64,000 nucleotides of DNA from UBA3910 sp002391465 (GCA_030054835.1 JASGVS010000043.1:62001-126000); one strand, 5' to 3'; numbered from the stretch's first letter, positions 8,579 to 17,850 are shown. Numbers and translations are program-made. The notes: generated from the sequence alone by a model not told the origin.

Positions 8579-9320
8579 GATCATCAAAGCTGCTGAGCTT
8601 AAGGTTTTGATTCCCAATGACGAGCAGACCGTTATTCGCTCAGCTGAACCCATTGAGCGGGATGGGGTTGCGCCTGCTCAAGGCACCATTTTGGAGAGTT
8701 CCAATTTGCTCCAAGGTGCACAGGAAAAGGCCGCGGCCATCATTGCTGAAGCGGAAAAAAAGGCACAGGCAATTTTATCTGCGGCTGAGATAGAAGGGGA
8801 AGAACTGCGCCTTCAGGCCCAACAGGAAGGCTTTGCTCAGGGCAGGGAGGCTGGGTTTCAGGCTGGAAAGGAAGAAGCTCTAACTCAGGGAGCTTCTTTT
8901 CTTGACATTCTAGAGCGGACAGTGGAAGAGTCTGCCCGGGTCCGGGCCGAGTCGTTGGCTGCCCTGGAAGATGACTTTTTAAAGTTAAGCCTGCTCCTTG
9001 CCGATAAAATAGTAAGGAAAGTGGTGGAAGAGGACATATCCTGGCTGGAACCTATTATCCGTGAGGCCCTCACAGCCCTGGGTCAGGTCGACGATATTCT
9101 AGTTCGACTCCATCCCAATGACTACGCTGTGATCAGTGGAAATCCGGATTTAATGACGATAGCAACACGTACCCGGATCCGCTTTGACAGCGACGTTACT
9201 ATCGCCCAGGGTGGCTGTTTAATCGAGTCAGAAAACGGCCTGATCGATGCCCGACTAGAAAAACGACTGGGCAAGATCGGAAAACAACTCTTGGAAGTGC
9301 TGTATGATGAGAACGCTTGA
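8571..9320 (+). CDS. fliH: Flagellar assembly protein FliH
   Basis: Regulator and stator-like partner of the FliI ATPase in type III export. A charged alanine/glutamate-rich helix with GREAGFQAGKEE-type Gly-x-x-x-Gly repeats occupies residues 50-105, and the C-terminal domain resembles V/F-ATPase peripheral stalk subunits (LADKIVRKVVEEDISW). It starts at TTG 8571 inside the end of fliG after the purine-rich GGGGAGGGGAGGATGAGG, and its end overlaps fliI. FliH diverges strongly in sequence, so the call rests on composition and position as well as on motifs. Confidence 0.9.
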   Translation: MSRIIKAAELKVLIPNDEQTVIRSAEPIERDGVAPAQGTILESSNLLQGAQEKAAAIIAEAEKKAQAILSAAEIEGEELRLQAQQEGFAQGREAGFQAGKEEALTQGASFLDILERTVEESARVRAESLAALEDDFLKLSLLLADKIVRKVVEEDISWLEPIIREALTALGQVDDILVRLHPNDYAVISGNPDLMTIATRTRIRFDSDVTIAQGGCLIESENGLIDARLEKRLGKIGKQLLEVLYDENA

Positions 9321-10641
9321 GTCACTTTCACCTAGGGTAAAGCATTATCTGCAGTATCTTGAGGGGCTTGATGATACTATCCACAGTGGGCGCGTGGTGC
9401 AGATTGTAGGCTTGACAATCGAATCGATTGGTCCCACCACAAACATAGGGGATATCTGCCTGATCCAGCCTAGGACGGGCGGAGCTGTTCCCGCAGAAGT
9501 TGTGGGCTTTCGCGATCAACGTGTCTTGCTCATGCCCTTGGCCGACTTAGCAGGTATTGGACCGGGCAGCCTGGTGACAGCCACCGGTTCTCCGCTAGTC
9601 ATTCCCGTTGGCCAGAACCTGCTGGGCAGGATCTTAGACGGCCTAGGTCAGCCCATTGATGGCCGGGGTTATATTTCAGCTGATCGCTATCAATCCATCC
9701 TAGGCGAAGTGCCGATGCCCCTGGACAGACAGCGGATCACCAAACCCTTAACGGTTGGTGTTAGAGCTATTGATGGTCTTTTGTCCGTGGGCAGAGGCCA
9801 GCGTATTGGCGTTTTCGCCGGCAGCGGTGTGGGTAAGAGTACCTTGTTGGGTATGATGGCCCGCAACACCGAGGCTGATGTAAACGTAATTGCCCTAGTG
9901 GGTGAGCGGGGCAGGGAGGTTCGGGAGTTTTTAGAGAGGGACTTAGGCCCGGAGGGGTTGGAAAGGTCGGTAGTGGTGGTTGCCACTTCGGATCAACCCG
10001 CTTTGGTGCGTATGAAAGCAGCCATGGTAGCCACTACCATTGCCGAGTTCTTCCGTGACCAAGGACGAGATGTCTTGTTTGTAATGGACTCCGTTACCCG
10101 CCTGGCCATTGCCCAGCGGGAAGTGGGCCTAGCTGTTGGGGAACCACCTGCTACCAGAGGTTATACCCCATCGGTGTTTGCCATGCTCCCCCGTCTGCTC
10201 GAAAGGACCGGACCGGGGAGAAAGGGGACTATCACTGCCTTTTACACGGTACTGGTAGAAGGGGATGATATGAACGAGCCTATCACCGACACGGTACGGG
10301 GAATCCTTGATGGCCATATCGTGCTGGATAGGGCGATAGCGGAAAAGAACCATTATCCGGCTATTGACGTTTTAGCCAGTGTCAGCCGATTAATGGTTGA
10401 AGTCACCGACAAAGAACATCAGAACTACGCAGGCCGTTTACGAGCCTCTCTGGCTGTATACCGTGATGCGGAGGATCTGATCAACATAGGGGCCTATCAG
10501 GCCGGATCTAATACTGACATTGATTTAGCAGTGGAACTGCAGCCCAAAATCACTGCCTTTCTGCAGCAGGGCATTTACGAGACGTCCAGTTGGGAAGAGA
10601 CGCTGGAGCAATTGGCCCAGATCTTCCGATCTGAGGATTAG
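9304..10641 (+). CDS. fliI: Flagellum-specific ATPase FliI
   Basis: Hexameric ATPase that delivers export substrates to the flagellar gate. Walker A is FAGSGVGKSTLLGM (about residue 170), followed by GERGREVREF and Walker B DVLFVMDSVTRLA, all typical of the FliI/F1-beta family. The 445 residues are normal. Two adjacent ATG codons (9304 and 9307) could serve as the start; both lie inside the 3' end of fliH, so translation is probably coupled. Confidence 0.96.
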   Translation: MMRTLESLSPRVKHYLQYLEGLDDTIHSGRVVQIVGLTIESIGPTTNIGDICLIQPRTGGAVPAEVVGFRDQRVLLMPLADLAGIGPGSLVTATGSPLVIPVGQNLLGRILDGLGQPIDGRGYISADRYQSILGEVPMPLDRQRITKPLTVGVRAIDGLLSVGRGQRIGVFAGSGVGKSTLLGMMARNTEADVNVIALVGERGREVREFLERDLGPEGLERSVVVVATSDQPALVRMKAAMVATTIAEFFRDQGRDVLFVMDSVTRLAIAQREVGLAVGEPPATRGYTPSVFAMLPRLLERTGPGRKGTITAFYTVLVEGDDMNEPITDTVRGILDGHIVLDRAIAEKNHYPAIDVLASVSRLMVEVTDKEHQNYAGRLRASLAVYRDAEDLINIGAYQAGSNTDIDLAVELQPKITAFLQQGIYETSSWEETLEQLAQIFRSED

Positions 10642-10652
10642 GGGCGGATGCT

Positions 10653-11075
10653 ATGGCGAGTTTTAAATTCCGACTGGAAAGGGTATTGAAGCTGAGACGC
10701 ACCCTGGAAAAGCAGGCTAAACAGGTTTGGGGTGCCCAGCTTGCATTATTACACGAAAGCGAACAGGTTCTGGCCCAACTACAGGAGATGAAGGCGGACG
10801 TGGTTGAGTTCGGCCAAAGGCAGAACGACGTTGGGCTCCGCCAGGCCATGTACAGCTACCTTGCCGCCTTGAACAACAGAATAGATAGGCAAATCGAGGT
10901 TGTGAAAGAGCAGGAAAAGCGCACGGAAGAGGCGCGCCAGGCCTGGCTCAAGGCTAGGCAGGAAACGAAAAAGATAGACATTCTGCGTGATAGGGCGTAT
11001 GCTCGGTTTATCGAGGAAGAGCAGCGCAAGGAGCAGAAGGAACTTGATGATATGCGGTCATATGTGCAGGAATAG
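10653..11075 (+). CDS. fliJ: Flagellar export chaperone FliJ
   Basis: Coiled-coil protein that sits in the centre of the FliI ring and moves empty chaperones. The 140 residues are almost entirely predicted helix with a heptad-like pattern and the FliJ N-terminus FKFRLERVLKLRRTLEKQAK. Position directly after fliI supports the call. The start is ATG 10653, 11 bases after the fliI stop, with a modest RBS GGGGCGGA. Confidence 0.9.
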   Translation: MASFKFRLERVLKLRRTLEKQAKQVWGAQLALLHESEQVLAQLQEMKADVVEFGQRQNDVGLRQAMYSYLAALNNRIDRQIEVVKEQEKRTEEARQAWLKARQETKKIDILRDRAYARFIEEEQRKEQKELDDMRSYVQE

Positions 11076-11087
11076 GGAGGAAAAACG

Positions 11088-11639
11088 GTGGGTAGATGGA
11101 TTTTGGTAACGCTGCTGCTGACAGGGGCGCTCGTTGTTGCTTTTGTAATTCTTTCTGTTACAAATGTTATTGACGGACCGGCTCTATTGTGGAAGTTCGG
11201 CCTGAGTATTTCCTGGCTGCAGCCCCATCTAGAAACCTATTCCCGCGGAATTCAAAGCGAAGAGTGGATGGCCGCACGGGAAAGTGAATTGGAAGCTGAG
11301 CAGGGCAGGGTAGCAGATTTTGAAACAGAGCTGCTTGCCTTGGAAAAGGAATTGGAACAACGAAAACAAGCGCTGGAAAGGCGCGAGGCTGAGTTGGACA
11401 AGCGGGAAGCAGAGCTTGAGGCGGAACGAGCCCAGCGGAGAAACGTACAGACACTGGCTGAGCTGTACAGTGAGATGCCTCCCGCGGAAGCTGCTCCCAT
11501 TCTGCAGAAACTTGATCAACCTCTGCTGCTGGAAATCCTGCTGGCAATGGACACGCAGGATGCGGCGAATGTTTTGCTTCAACTGCCAACTGATCTGGCT
11601 GCTGCTTTAAGTAAGAGTTTAGGAGCAGCCAGAGATTAG
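11088..11639 (+). CDS. YlxF/MotE-like flagellar operon protein (membrane anchor, coiled coil, MgtE-N-like domain)
   Basis: The 183 residues have an N-terminal transmembrane segment (about residues 4-26), a long charged coiled coil (about 60-120, with EREAELDKREAELEAE-type repeats), and a C-terminal domain AELYSEMPPAEAAPILQKL continuing to LLEILLAMDTQDAANVLLQL. That C-terminal pattern is the helical repeat shared with MgtE N-terminal domains and with MotE. A gene of this architecture (ylxF in B. subtilis) lies between fliJ and fliK in many Bacillota. A periplasmic chaperone-like role for the stator is inferred from MotE; it is not proved here. Confidence 0.8.
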   Translation: MGRWILVTLLLTGALVVAFVILSVTNVIDGPALLWKFGLSISWLQPHLETYSRGIQSEEWMAARESELEAEQGRVADFETELLALEKELEQRKQALERREAELDKREAELEAERAQRRNVQTLAELYSEMPPAEAAPILQKLDQPLLLEILLAMDTQDAANVLLQLPTDLAAALSKSLGAARD

Positions 11640-11661
11640 TTAGGAAACCAATTGAGAGGAG

Positions 11662-13326
11662 GTGAAGGATATATTCCAACCGCTAATAGTCAATGCGGCA
11701 CCCCAGGAACTGCCCGTGGAAAAGCAAAAGGCACCTAGCCCACGGACTGCAGAGAGCACGGCGGCCAACTTTGCCAGTCTCCTAACGCTTTTCCTGCGGG
11801 AAGAGCTGCCCGAAGCGGTAGATGAGTCGAATCACGATGATTCCGGCGAAGGTGAACCGGAACTGGGCCTGGGAGCAGCCCTGGTAGGCATACCTAAACA
11901 GATTCCATCCGCGCCGAGTCAGGCACAGACGGTAGAAGGCGCTAGGGCGCCGAAAATGCCTGTTATGAACAGTACAATGGTGCAGTACATTCTGACTGCA
12001 GTAAACCCTGACGTTGATGGGGAAAAGCTGGAAGAGGCACTGCAGGGCATATCTAGCCAGGAGCTGGAAGCACTCCATGAGCTAATTACCGGGGTGGAAA
12101 CTCCACTGGACGCTGGGACTTTTGTCCAAACAGAATCCCTCCTACCAGGAGAAGGTGTGGTAAAGACAACCTCTGAACCGGTTGCTGTGGATGTTGGCCT
12201 GAAAACTTCGCCCACATTGGTGGAAACGGGTGAGCCACAGCTTGAGACAAGGCAGGGTCCGTCAGCACCGGAAGGCCATCCTACCCCTTGGGTCACGCCC
12301 ATCGGGGAGAAACTGCCTTTGACGGGAGACGCAATAAGAACTCCCCTCAGGCAGGGGAGAGGTAAGCAGATTCAGCCCATGCCCCATATCCAGTTTTCAC
12401 TGGAGGAGGTAGAAGGACAAGAGCCAACCCCAGTGGAAGTGGAACTGGCAGCTGACCAGCTAAAGACAGGGGAGGACATGTTCTCTCTGGCCAGGAACAG
12501 CCGGGACACCGAACTGTCGGGAGTGAAGGGTGGCTTTGTACAGGCCGCTGTTCTGAGACAGCCTGTGGTTGAAAAACAGCTCACCCCAGATTTCGCACTT
12601 ACACCTGCTGACGACGAACGGGCAGATGGGCTTACTGCATCAGAGTTTGAGCAGCCCAATTCCCCAAAGCGAACGGAAACCCGGTCCGATGTAGGTGAAC
12701 TAGAACACCAAACCGAAACGGAGAGTATGGACGCCTGGTCCAAGGAGCGGGTTCAGCCCAGGAACTCTTCCCTTTCTGACGTTGATGAAGCGCCTGATGT
12801 GAGTCGCTCAATCGCCTTTGACCCAGTGGGTTCTAGCGAGCAGTCAGATGAGATGGAGCAGATATTCAGCTCTGGAAGAACCCAAGCCACGCAGGCCGTA
12901 CTTGATCTGGAAAACGGGCGTACGTGGCTGCCGAGGATGGTTCAGCAGATCAGTACTCTGGTAGACGGGGAACGGAGTGAGGTGCGGATACAGCTCAAAC
13001 CAGACCATTTGGGCGATTTAAGCATTAAGCTCTCGGTTGAGCGCGGTGTGATGGTGGCCGAATTCGTGGTTGAGAACGAAACGGTGCGCGAAATCCTCAA
13101 CAGCAACCTACCCCAGCTGCATACAGCTCTGCAGGAACAGGGTGCCAACGTGGCTGAAATGACGGTGAACATCGGTTTTGGGCAAGAACGACAGAGCCAG
13201 GACCTACCCCAACAATCGAGGCGGTATGCTGCCAAAGGGGCTCCAACCCCCGGCACTCCCCTTGAGGCTGGCCAGGCGAAGCGTCTGACAAGCAGCCCGT
13301 GGTATAGGGTGGACCTAAAGGCTTAG
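11662..13326 (+). CDS. fliK: Flagellar hook-length control protein FliK
   Basis: Secreted ruler that stops hook growth and switches export specificity. The N-terminal 400 residues are low-complexity, Glu/Pro/Ser/Thr-rich and poorly conserved, as expected of the ruler part. The C-terminal hook-length domain is clear: VRIQLKPDHLGDLSIKL, then VENETVREILNSNLPQL and LQEQGANVAEMTV. The start is unsettled. The first ordinary codon in frame is GTG 11662, but it overlaps the strong RBS AGGAGGTG; the correctly spaced in-frame codon is ATA at 11671. The next gene, flgD, begins 12 bases later. Confidence 0.88.
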   Translation: MKDIFQPLIVNAAPQELPVEKQKAPSPRTAESTAANFASLLTLFLREELPEAVDESNHDDSGEGEPELGLGAALVGIPKQIPSAPSQAQTVEGARAPKMPVMNSTMVQYILTAVNPDVDGEKLEEALQGISSQELEALHELITGVETPLDAGTFVQTESLLPGEGVVKTTSEPVAVDVGLKTSPTLVETGEPQLETRQGPSAPEGHPTPWVTPIGEKLPLTGDAIRTPLRQGRGKQIQPMPHIQFSLEEVEGQEPTPVEVELAADQLKTGEDMFSLARNSRDTELSGVKGGFVQAAVLRQPVVEKQLTPDFALTPADDERADGLTASEFEQPNSPKRTETRSDVGELEHQTETESMDAWSKERVQPRNSSLSDVDEAPDVSRSIAFDPVGSSEQSDEMEQIFSSGRTQATQAVLDLENGRTWLPRMVQQISTLVDGERSEVRIQLKPDHLGDLSIKLSVERGVMVAEFVVENETVREILNSNLPQLHTALQEQGANVAEMTVNIGFGQERQSQDLPQQSRRYAAKGAPTPGTPLEAGQAKRLTSSPWYRVDLKA

Positions 13327-13338
13327 GGAGGTGAATGT

Positions 13339-13767
13339 ATGTATGTAAACAACGTGGGGACTGTGGAGCAGTTGCTCAGAGAACGGGATTCGGCAGGAAC
13401 CCGTGACCCCAATGCGTTGGGCAAAGATGAGTTTCTCAAACTGCTCATTACCCAACTCCGGCATCAAGACCCTATCAATCCTGTGGAAGACAAGGAGTTC
13501 ATTGCCCAACTGGCCCAGTTCAGCAGCTTGGAGCAGATGCAGAATCTTAACACCAATCTGCAGGACATGATGTTGGCGCAGCAAAAACTAACTGCGCTGG
13601 GACAGGCAACACAGATGATCGGACAGGAGGTTGAGCTTTTCACCAGGGAAGGGGAAAGCATTTTCGGTAGGGTGTCGGGCGTTCAGTTCAAATCAGGCTG
13701 GCCCACGCTGATCGTAGACGGTAAACTTTACGATCTGGATGAAGTGGTAGCCATCAGGGAGGGTTAA
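13339..13767 (+). CDS. flgD: Flagellar hook assembly (capping) protein FlgD
   Basis: Scaffold cap needed for hook polymerisation. The N-terminal half carries the FlgD signature: GKDEFLKLLITQLRHQDP, then EFIAQLAQFSSLEQMQNL. The 142-residue protein is the short Bacillota form; the C-terminal part (GQEVELFTREGESIFGRVSG) is a reduced version of the Ig-like region. RBS GGGAGGTG precedes the ATG at 13339; other overlapping ATGs are out of frame. Confidence 0.94.
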   Translation: MYVNNVGTVEQLLRERDSAGTRDPNALGKDEFLKLLITQLRHQDPINPVEDKEFIAQLAQFSSLEQMQNLNTNLQDMMLAQQKLTALGQATQMIGQEVELFTREGESIFGRVSGVQFKSGWPTLIVDGKLYDLDEVVAIREG

Positions 13768-13771
13768 AGGC

Positions 13772-14161
13772 ATGAGTGGATCACAGTTTAGAATTCCAAA
13801 TGACGCTTCTGTACGACCGATCCAGCCTAGGCAGACTCGTGCTGTACCAGGCAGGCGTGATGCCCATGTGCCCTTTGCACGAGTTCTGGACGAGAAGCTC
13901 CAACAGAGCAGCCTGAAATTCTCTGCCCATGCCGAGAGGCGTTTAAAGGCCAGGAACATCCAGTTCACGCCGGAGCAGCTCGAACTCTTGGAGAATGCTG
14001 TGGAAAAGGCAAGGGCCAAAGGGGGCAGAGAAACATTGATCCTACTGGATGATGTTGCTTTGGTCGTCAGTGTGGCCAACCGGACTGTGATTACGGCCAT
14101 TGACGGAGATAGTCTCAAGGAAAACGTATTTACACAGATTGACAGTGCTGTTATTACCTAG
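13772..14161 (+). CDS. Flagellar operon protein of the TIGR02530 type
   Basis: A 129-residue protein whose second half (FSAHAERRLKARNIQ, then LLENAVEKARAKGGRETLIL and the closing ALVVSVANRTVITAI) matches the small conserved protein usually found between flgD and flgE in Bacillota. Its function is not established, although the position suggests a role in hook assembly. There is no signal peptide or membrane segment. The first 45 residues are basic, proline-containing and probably disordered. It begins 4 bases after flgD. Confidence 0.85.
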   Translation: MSGSQFRIPNDASVRPIQPRQTRAVPGRRDAHVPFARVLDEKLQQSSLKFSAHAERRLKARNIQFTPEQLELLENAVEKARAKGGRETLILLDDVALVVSVANRTVITAIDGDSLKENVFTQIDSAVIT

Positions 14162-14240
14162 TAGGTAGAAGGGCCGGACCTTTACGGAGGCCCTCCACCC
14201 ACCGAACGAATGACGTGGGTTACAAAGGAGGAATGGAAAT

Positions 14241-15782
14241 ATGATGCGTTCCATGTTTGCCGGTGTCTCAGGCCTCAAGGCCCACCAAATCCGGATGGAT
14301 GTCATCGGCAACAACATTGCGAATGTAAATACCGCGGGGTACAAATCTTCGCGGGCTACCTTTCAAGAAATGCTCAGTCAAACGATCCGTAGTGCCACTG
14401 CCCCAAGTGAGCAGCGGGGAGGGACAAACCCCCAACAAGTTGGCTTAGGTACTGCGCTAGGGTCGATTGACGTTAAACACACACAGGGTAACACCCAACC
14501 TACAGGTTATTTAACCGACTTGGCAATTGAGGGGGACGGTTTCTTTGTCCTTGGTGAAGGCGAAAACCGTCAATACACCAGGGCAGGGATTTTCGGTTTG
14601 GACAACGGTACCGATGGCAATCTTGTCTCCCTTGTGAACGGACAGCGGGTCCTTGGTTATCTGGCCGATGATACAGGAGAAATCAACCTCCGCGGTCAGA
14701 TGCAGCCCCTTCACATTTCGGCCACTGAATCGATTGAGCCCAGGGCAACCACGGAGATAATCTTTGGCGGTAATCTGGATCAGCGTTACAGCAGCGCGGA
14801 TGACCCTGTAAAACGTACCGTTCAGGTATATGACTCCCTCGGCAAAGAACAGACCATTGTGCTCAGTTTTCACCGCCAGGGAGTAGATGAAATCAACGAA
14901 TGGCGCTGGGAAGCAAGCTGGTCACTGTTCAGTACTGCCATTCCAGCCCACGATTCTGTGTTGGAGATGAATGAGAGCTATCTGGTCCATGACAACGGCC
15001 TGTACAAGGTGCCGAGCCTTTTCGACTTCGACGGATACGATCCCACTACTTTTGATCCAACGGATCCCAGTGTGACTTTGGTTGCCACCAGTCAAGACGG
15101 TCGAATCTGGGTAGATGAGAGCGGACACGAAAATCGCTTTGAATTCGAGAAGGTGCTGGACAATGGGATGAAACTTGAAGCGACCGGATCTGATGGTCGG
15201 TTGTTTCTCACCGGTGAGGAAGTGTTGGTTGGTTTTGACCAAGATTACAGAATTACGTTCAATGCAGACGGAAGCTACAGTGGTCTCCAACCGGATGAAA
15301 CGAATGTAATCACGTTCAATCCGGCCAGCGCCAATCCACTCCGGATCGTGCTAGACTTCTCCCAGTTTACCCAGTACGCGGACACCTTCACGGGCAAGTT
15401 CTTGAGCCAAGACGGCTACCAAAAGGGTTCTTTGGAGAGCTATGCCATCGACCAGAATGGTATTATTGTTGGGAGCTTCTCCAATGGGCTCACCCGCAAT
15501 CTGGGCCAGATTGCACTGGCTCGCTTTACCAATCCGGCAGGCTTGGAGAGGATAGGCTCGACTATGTTCATTGAGACTCCCAACTCCGGTACTGCCCAGA
15601 TCGAAGCGGCTGGTCAACCCGGATACGGTACAATTTCTCCCAGTTCTTTGGAGATGTCCAACGTGGATCTCAGCGAGGAATTCACTGAGATGATCATCAC
15701 ACAGAGGGGTTTCCAGGCCAACTCGAGAATTATTACATCGTCCGATGAGATGCTGCAGGAATTGGTGAATTTGAAACGATAG
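14241..15782 (+). CDS. flgE: Flagellar hook protein FlgE
   Basis: Main hook subunit. The N-terminal rod/hook domain includes MFAGVSGLKAHQIRMD and NNIANVNTAGYKSSRA; the C-terminal helix contains SNVDLSEEFTEMIITQRGF and ends at EMLQELVNLKR, both diagnostic. The central part (residues 90-430) forms the beta-rich exposed domains. The 513 residues are within the normal range. Start ATG 14241 has AAAGGAGGAA upstream. FlbD, a small protein usually found just after flgE, is not encoded before motA. Confidence 0.95.
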   Translation: MMRSMFAGVSGLKAHQIRMDVIGNNIANVNTAGYKSSRATFQEMLSQTIRSATAPSEQRGGTNPQQVGLGTALGSIDVKHTQGNTQPTGYLTDLAIEGDGFFVLGEGENRQYTRAGIFGLDNGTDGNLVSLVNGQRVLGYLADDTGEINLRGQMQPLHISATESIEPRATTEIIFGGNLDQRYSSADDPVKRTVQVYDSLGKEQTIVLSFHRQGVDEINEWRWEASWSLFSTAIPAHDSVLEMNESYLVHDNGLYKVPSLFDFDGYDPTTFDPTDPSVTLVATSQDGRIWVDESGHENRFEFEKVLDNGMKLEATGSDGRLFLTGEEVLVGFDQDYRITFNADGSYSGLQPDETNVITFNPASANPLRIVLDFSQFTQYADTFTGKFLSQDGYQKGSLESYAIDQNGIIVGSFSNGLTRNLGQIALARFTNPAGLERIGSTMFIETPNSGTAQIEAAGQPGYGTISPSSLEMSNVDLSEEFTEMIITQRGFQANSRIITSSDEMLQELVNLKR

Positions 15783-15796
15783 GTCGTCAACTAGGT

Positions 15797-15816
15797 GGGG
15801 CCGTTAATTCGGCCCC
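15797..15816 (+). terminator. GC-rich hairpin between flgE and motA
   Basis: GGGGCCG (15797-15803) pairs with CGGCCCC (15810-15816) around TTAATT, a perfect 7-bp stem. Only two T residues follow, so it is a poor intrinsic terminator. It may be a processing or stability element or a partial attenuator separating the hook genes from the motor genes. Confidence 0.5.
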
Positions 15817-15847
15817 TTAGACCATAACAGAAACGGAGTGCGAATAC

Positions 15848-16654
15848 ATGGATCTGGCAACACTTTTGGGACTCATCATTGGCATGGTGTTGATGGTGGT
15901 TTCCATTATCATGGAGGGAGATATTTCGCTGTACTGGAGTTTTTCCAGTATTCTGATCGTCTTTGGCGGCACATTTGCAGCGATTATGGTCAACTTCTCC
16001 ATGGAACAGGTACTGAGTGTCATACCTCTACTGCGGGTTGCTTTTTCTCGGCATAAGACGAACAATATTGAGGTGATAGACACTTTAGTTGAGTTTGCCG
16101 AGACTTCCCGGCGTGAAGGCCTGCTGGCTTTGGAAGAGAAAGCAGCTGCACTCAATGAACCGTTTTTGGAGAAGGGTATCCAACTGGTGGTTGACGGTAC
16201 CGAAGCGGAACTTGTCCGCAACATTCTCGAGATTGAGCTGGATTTTTTGGATGAGCGGCATCGTCTAGGCCAAAGCATTTTTGAGCAAATGGGGGCACTG
16301 TCCCCTGCTTTTGGTATGATCGGGACACTGATTGGACTAATCGCTATGTTGGGACATCTTGATAGTCCGGATCAAATCGGTATGGGCATGGCTGTTGCCT
16401 TAATCACTACCCTTTACGGGGCAGTGGCAGCTAACCTCATCTTTATTCCTATTGCGGGCAAGCTCAAACTCAAGAGTGATGAGGAAATTTTGATTAAGCA
16501 AGTGATGATAGAAGGGATTTTGTCAATTCAAGCTGGGGAAAACCCCCGTATCGTGGAAGAGAAGTTGAAGTCTTTCCTTGCTCCGGGTGAAAGGGAGGAA
16601 TCGGAACGACGTCTAGGAGATTCGTCAGTTGAAGGAGTGACTGCCGATGCGTAG
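15848..16654 (+). CDS. motA: Flagellar motor stator protein MotA
   Basis: Proton or sodium channel subunit that generates torque against FliG. Four transmembrane segments are apparent (about residues 4-24, 32-50, 150-170 and 182-202), with the cytoplasmic loop containing SRREGLLALEEKA. The conserved GMIGTLIGLIAML motif, with the proline-containing SPAFG before it, is present. The 268 residues match the family. The stop overlaps the motB start. I cannot decide the coupling ion from sequence alone. Confidence 0.95.
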   Translation: MDLATLLGLIIGMVLMVVSIIMEGDISLYWSFSSILIVFGGTFAAIMVNFSMEQVLSVIPLLRVAFSRHKTNNIEVIDTLVEFAETSRREGLLALEEKAAALNEPFLEKGIQLVVDGTEAELVRNILEIELDFLDERHRLGQSIFEQMGALSPAFGMIGTLIGLIAMLGHLDSPDQIGMGMAVALITTLYGAVAANLIFIPIAGKLKLKSDEEILIKQVMIEGILSIQAGENPRIVEEKLKSFLAPGEREESERRLGDSSVEGVTADA

Positions 16655-17393
16655 GCGGCCCCGCGAACAACAGGGTGGCAGCGCATCGTGGATGCTTACA
16701 TATGGCGATATGATGACTTTGCTGTTGACCTTTTTTGTTTTGTTGTTTGCCTTTTCTTCTATTGATGAAGGCCGTTTTAGTGCAATTATTTCTGCATTCC
16801 AAGGATATTTCGGTATTATGGATATGAGCCGCATAGACGGCGATCCGGTTATCTTGCCCTTTGACCCTTCCGAGTTGGCCCGCGAACAGATGCTGAACTT
16901 GTATGAACAGCTTACGTCACTGATTAAGGCAACGGGTATAGACGGAGTCCATCTGGAGCAGCAGGAGCGAGGCTTGATTATTCGTTTTGCGGAGCAGGTC
17001 TTCTTTGACCTAGGGGAAGCCACACTCAAGCCTGAAGCATTGGATATCCTGAGCGCTGTTGCCGATTTCCTGCGTGATCTGCCCAATCCGCTGCGAGTGG
17101 AAGGCCATACCGATAACTGGCCAATCCGCACCGCCCGGTTTCCCTCTAACTGGGAGTTGAGTGTTCATAGAGCGACCAATGTGGTGCGTTATCTGATAAA
17201 CGAAGAGGGATTCGATCCGCAGAAACTTTCTGCAGTGGGTTACGCGGAATACCGCCCGATTCGCCCTAATGACACGGCAGAAGACCGGGCGATGAACAGG
17301 CGTGTGGATATTGTAATAATGAACATAGATCTGTGGGACTACGAGCCCAATTGGGGGGAGGTCACGGCCGATGGCGAAGAAAGTCGAAGTTGA
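16647..17393 (+). CDS. motB: Flagellar motor stator protein MotB
   Basis: Peptidoglycan-anchoring stator subunit. One transmembrane helix (about residues 18-38) carries the channel aspartate in WMLTYGDMMTLLLTFF. The C-terminal OmpA-like domain shows EGHTDNWPIRT and NRRVDIVI, which bind peptidoglycan. The 248 residues are usual. The end overlaps fliL by 23 bases, so motA-motB-fliL are probably translated together. Confidence 0.95.
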   Translation: MRRRPREQQGGSASWMLTYGDMMTLLLTFFVLLFAFSSIDEGRFSAIISAFQGYFGIMDMSRIDGDPVILPFDPSELAREQMLNLYEQLTSLIKATGIDGVHLEQQERGLIIRFAEQVFFDLGEATLKPEALDILSAVADFLRDLPNPLRVEGHTDNWPIRTARFPSNWELSVHRATNVVRYLINEEGFDPQKLSAVGYAEYRPIRPNDTAEDRAMNRRVDIVIMNIDLWDYEPNWGEVTADGEESRS

Positions 17394-17838
17394 TGCGAAG
17401 TTTTTAATTGCAGGTATCGCCTTTTTAATCGTTGCAGTTGTTGGAAGTTCTTTTGTAACATATCTAATGTTCCGTGGGAGCAGCACAGAGACAGGGGCTG
17501 GCTCTTGGGCCGAAAAAGAGGTTACCGAAATGGGGCCGACTTTCGATGCGGGAGAGTTCCTGCTCAATCTTACGTCTATAAATAGAACCCAACCGCGGTT
17601 TATTAGAACTGAAATAGTACTGGAGGCAAGCGATAAAAAGGTTGTAGCAGATCTGGAAACAAGAACGCCACAGGTAAGGGATACTATCATTTCACTTATC
17701 CGAGCCCGCACATACGAGCAGCTGAGTGAACCGGCCGGCATGGAGCTTCTGCGCCTGGAAATCATGAAGAACATGAACACGCTGCTGAGCAAGGGCGAGG
17801 TCACAAACGTCTATTTTGTTGATTTGATTATTCAATGA
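17371..17838 (+). CDS. fliL: Flagellar basal body-associated protein FliL
   Basis: Single-pass membrane protein that supports stator function. A transmembrane helix at residues 10-31 is followed by a linker and the FliL domain: GEFLLNLTSINRTQPRFIRTE, LEASDKKVVADL and TPQVRDTIISLI, ending in VYFVDLIIQ as is typical. The 155 residues are normal. In related operons fliM follows fliL; here the next gene, 12 bases away, is a glycosidase. Confidence 0.93.
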   Translation: MAKKVEVDAKFLIAGIAFLIVAVVGSSFVTYLMFRGSSTETGAGSWAEKEVTEMGPTFDAGEFLLNLTSINRTQPRFIRTEIVLEASDKKVVADLETRTPQVRDTIISLIRARTYEQLSEPAGMELLRLEIMKNMNTLLSKGEVTNVYFVDLIIQ

Positions 17839-17850
17839 AAGAGGAGTTAA

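Noticed and set aside
17010..17804. Minus-strand open frame of 264 residues opposite motB and fliL
   Set aside because: Opposite two well-supported genes, with no protein motifs.
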